Shown here: in pieces, positions 6,399 through 8,487 of the stretch
Numbering within the stretch: the stretch's first letter is position 1
Layout of the letters: each line of letters opens with the position of its first letter
Origin: Clostridia bacterium
GTDB taxonomy: Bacteria > Bacillota > DSM-521 > Neomoorellales > SLTJ01
NCBI GenBank assembly: GCA_014360105.1
Contig: JACIYD010000050.1
Location: 1-8,487, forward strand
Reading direction: 5' to 3'
Length of the DNA stretch: 8,487 nt
Program-made: the position numbers and the translations under genes
The notes under the pieces: model-generated
Seen by the model: only the letters and a program-made list of their open reading frames with translations
What the model was told of the DNA's origin: nothing
Database searches by the model: none

Positions 6399-7793
6399 AG
6401 AGCCGCCCCCCTCGGGCAGCGGCAGGTTAAAAACGAAGCGCGTCCCTTTGCCGGGCGCGCTGGTGACCCGGATACGCCCCCCGTGGCGTTCCAAGAGGTG
6501 CTTCACAATGGCCAGGCCCAGACCCGTGCCCCCGAGTTCACGGGAACGCGCCTTGTCTACGCGGAAAAACCGCTCGAAGAGCCGAGGCAGCGCTTCGGCC
6601 GGAATGCCGATACCCGTATCTTGTACGGCCACTTCTAGCTCGCCGTTGGCCACGCGCGCGCTTATCGTCACCTTACCCCCGGCCGGCGTATACTTGACCG
6701 CGTTATCCATCAGGTTGAGCAGGATCTGGCCCAGGTAATCCTCGTGGATCGGGAGAGAGGGAAGCGTTGGCGGGAGGTCTAATTGCAGCGCCAACCCTTT
6801 GGCCTGGGCCAGGGGCAGAAGCAGCTCTTCCACCTTGGCCACCACCTGATGGAGATCCGCCTGACCCCGCTTCAGTTCAAACTGGCGGTTTTCCGCGTGC
6901 GAGAGGATGAGCAGGTCGTCGATAAGGCGGTGCAAGCGATTTGCTTCGGTAATAATGATTTCAAGGAACTTTTGCCGCAGCCCTTTGTCCGCCGCCGCCC
7001 CCTCAAGCAGCGTCTCCGCAAAACCCTTAATCGAGGTGAGAGGGGTACGCAGTTCGTGCGAAACATTGGCCACAAATTCGCTCCGCAGCCGCTCAAGCTG
7101 CCGCACCTGGGTCACGTCTTGCAGCACCAATACGGCACCGGTCCGCTGGCCCCCCTCGCCGACAATGGGGACGAGCGAAAGCCGGTAGGTGGTGGGAAGC
7201 GTCGGGTGGAGCCTAATTTCCTTCTCAAGCCGCGTGCCCTGGGCGAGGACCGCCTGCACTGCCGCGTCGACCTCATAGTGCCGCACCGTTTCCAACACGG
7301 AACGTCCCACCGGGTCGGCGGCCGACACGCCCAGCATCTCTCGGGCGGCCCGGTTTACCAACACCACGCGCCCCGCCCGGTCGACCGCCATCACCCCGTC
7401 GCTCATACTGGTCAGGATGGCGTCCAGTTGGTCCCTTTCCCGGGAAATCTCTCGCAGGCTCCCCCGCCAGCGGGCGATGATTTCGTTGAAGTAAGCGGCG
7501 AGGCGGCCAATTTCATCACCGGTGATGATGCTCGCCTGTTGCTCCAGGTCGCCGCGGGCCGCCGCCTGAGCCACCGGTAACAGCTCCTGCAGCCGCTGGG
7601 TGAAATGCCGCGCCCAAAAATAGCCGCACGCCGTCCCCGCCGCCATGAGAAAGGCCATGGCAGACCAGAGATAATGCCAGGTCGCCGGCGGCACGTACCG
7701 GCTCAGGTAAATTCCGGTGGCCAGAAGAAGCGGCCCCAGCGTCGCGCTGATGGCCAGGGCAAGCTTCACCTTAAGGGACAAGCCTACTTCCAC
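6384..7793 (-). CDS. phoR: Phosphate-sensing histidine kinase PhoR
   Basis: This is a membrane sensor kinase that autophosphorylates and passes the phosphate to PhoP. The 469-residue protein has TM helix 1 at about 9-30, a very short outside loop (about 31-41), TM helix 2 at about 42-61, HAMP at about 62-115, PAS at about 118-228, the H-box FVANVSHELRTPLTS with phospho-accepting His246, the N-box around Asn364, the G1 box DTGIGI (392-397), the F-box LFERFFR and the G2 box GGTGLGL (421-427). All catalytic motifs are intact. The outside loop is far too small for the folded extracellular sensor of Bacillus PhoR; it resembles E. coli PhoR in this respect. The GTG at 7793 overlaps the phoP end by 10 bp but has a poorly spaced ribosome site; TTG at 7781 is an alternative. 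The PhoR name rests on domain order plus the pst neighbours and the PhoP box. Confidence 0.9.
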   Translation of the reverse strand: MEVGLSLKVKLALAISATLGPLLLATGIYLSRYVPPATWHYLWSAMAFLMAAGTACGYFWARHFTQRLQELLPVAQAAARGDLEQQASIITGDEIGRLAAYFNEIIARWRGSLREISRERDQLDAILTSMSDGVMAVDRAGRVVLVNRAAREMLGVSAADPVGRSVLETVRHYEVDAAVQAVLAQGTRLEKEIRLHPTLPTTYRLSLVPIVGEGGQRTGAVLVLQDVTQVRQLERLRSEFVANVSHELRTPLTSIKGFAETLLEGAAADKGLRQKFLEIIITEANRLHRLIDDLLILSHAENRQFELKRGQADLHQVVAKVEELLLPLAQAKGLALQLDLPPTLPSLPIHEDYLGQILLNLMDNAVKYTPAGGKVTISARVANGELEVAVQDTGIGIPAEALPRLFERFFRVDKARSRELGGTGLGLAIVKHLLERHGGRIRVTSAPGKGTRFVFNLPLPEGGGSLTQS

Positions 7794-8487
7794 TCCCGGA
7801 AGCGGTAGCCCACACCGCGCACCGTCTCGATATAAATCGGGTGGCTCGGATCGGGCTCGATCTTCTGGCGCAAGTAGCGGATGTGAACATCCACCGTCCT
7901 GGTGTCGGCATAGTAGTCGTAGCCCCAGACGTGGTCGAGCAGGTAGTCGCGCCGCAGGACCTTGCCGGCGTTGAGGATTAAGTGGCGTAACAGCTCGAAT
8001 TCTTTCGGGGTGAGGTCGCGTCTTTCACCGTTTACCAGGACCTCGTGCTGGCCGGGCTTGAGAACAATGGGGCCGGCCGTGAGCACTTCTTCCGTTTCCC
8101 GCTCCTGCCGCCGCAAGCGGGCCTTTACGCGCGCCACCAGTTCACGCGGGCTGAAGGGTTTGGTGACGTAATCGTCGCCGCCGATTTCCAAGCCCAGCAC
8201 CCGATCCATTTCCTCGCCGCGCGCCGAAAGGAAAATGACCGGAATGGCGGCGGTTTCGGCCTGGGCGCGCAGGCGCCTACAAACCTCAAGGCCGTCCAGC
8301 CCGGGCAGCATGATGTCGAGAATAATCAGATCGGGCTGATCTTGCCGTACCCTGGCCAAGCAGCCGTGTCCGTCCGTGGCCACTACCACTTCGAGGCCTT
8401 CCTTCTCCAGGTTGTACTTCAGTAATTCGACAATGTGGGCCTCGTCGTCTACCACCAGGATGCGCGGTGCTTTTCCCGGGCGCTGCG
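7784..8487 (-). CDS. phoP: Phosphate response regulator PhoP, OmpR family (5' end cut by window edge)
   Basis: This is a DNA-binding response regulator activated by PhoR. The frame continues past the internal GTG at 8455 to the window edge, adding ...RPGKAPRIL before VVDDE. No usable start codon lies between 8456 and 8487, so the true start is outside, and 8455 would delete part of the first receiver strand. Visible in the receiver are the acidic pair in VVDDE, the phospho-acceptor Asp in LIILDIMLPG, Ser in IFLSARG and Lys in VTKPF. The C-terminal OmpR/PhoB winged helix has LTPKEFELLRHL and the recognition segment RTVDVHIRYLRQKI, ending in VRGVGYRF. The probable target is the repeat box at 6360-6398. 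The gene overlaps phoR by 10 bp, so they are one operon; its own promoter is outside the window. Confidence 0.93.
   Translation of the reverse strand, partial: QRPGKAPRILVVDDEAHIVELLKYNLEKEGLEVVVATDGHGCLARVRQDQPDLIILDIMLPGLDGLEVCRRLRAQAETAAIPVIFLSARGEEMDRVLGLEIGGDDYVTKPFSPRELVARVKARLRRQERETEEVLTAGPIVLKPGQHEVLVNGERRDLTPKEFELLRHLILNAGKVLRRDYLLDHVWGYDYYADTRTVDVHIRYLRQKIEPDPSHPIYIETVRGVGYRFREWK

Noticed and set aside
6783..7580. 265-codon open frame on the plus strand
   Set aside because: It lies wholly antisense to phoR, whose kinase motifs are intact. Its composition is rich in Arg, His, Pro and Gln, as expected of a GC-rich shadow frame, and no family is recognisable.
8453..8455. GTG at 8455 as the start of phoP
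   Set aside because: The frame continues upstream with the expected first receiver strand (RILVVDDE). Starting here would remove part of it, so the gene is cut by the window edge.

Overview
This window is a gene-dense, GC-rich stretch in which every gene I can support reads on the minus strand. It suggests a spore-forming, probably thermophilic, Firmicute (Clostridia, Moorella-like); this is an inference, not a proof. The grounds are strong AGGAGG-type ribosome binding sites, frequent GTG starts, a PhoP box of the Gram-positive direct-repeat type, tandem pstB genes, and bacterial comA/comB homologues as seen in sporulating Firmicutes.

In the direction of transcription (high to low coordinates) the layout is as follows. 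(1) 8487-6384 holds phoP (5' end cut by the window edge) and phoR, a phosphate-responsive two-component system with overlapping ends. (2) 6398-6345 is a four-repeat PhoP box with a -10-like hexamer 9 bp downstream. Its first two repeats lie in the last codons and stop of phoR. (3) 6248-2875 is pstC-pstA-pstB-pstB, the membrane and ATPase parts of a high-affinity phosphate ABC importer. No pstS (binding protein) and no phoU are in the window. (4) 2807-1605 is a 12-helix MFS transporter. (5) 1595-1569 matches the SigK-type sporulation promoter consensus. (6) 1501-1 is comA followed by comB (3' end cut by the window edge), which together turn phosphoenolpyruvate and sulfite into 3-sulfolactate.

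Region by region: PhoR and PhoP should sense phosphate limitation, and PhoP should activate the pst operon through the box just upstream of pstC. The sulfolactate genes look like a separate unit, possibly made in the mother cell during sporulation. The MFS gene between them has no convincing promoter or terminator of its own, so it could be read from pst. It could also serve the sulfolactate genes functionally.

I found no RNA genes, mobile elements, CRISPR arrays or long repeats, and no gene-free stretch over 300 bases. The largest gaps are 135 bp upstream of pstC, 103 bp upstream of comA and 67 bp upstream of the MFS gene. I see no wholly new system. The most informative signals are the two regulatory sites and the missing pstS and phoU.
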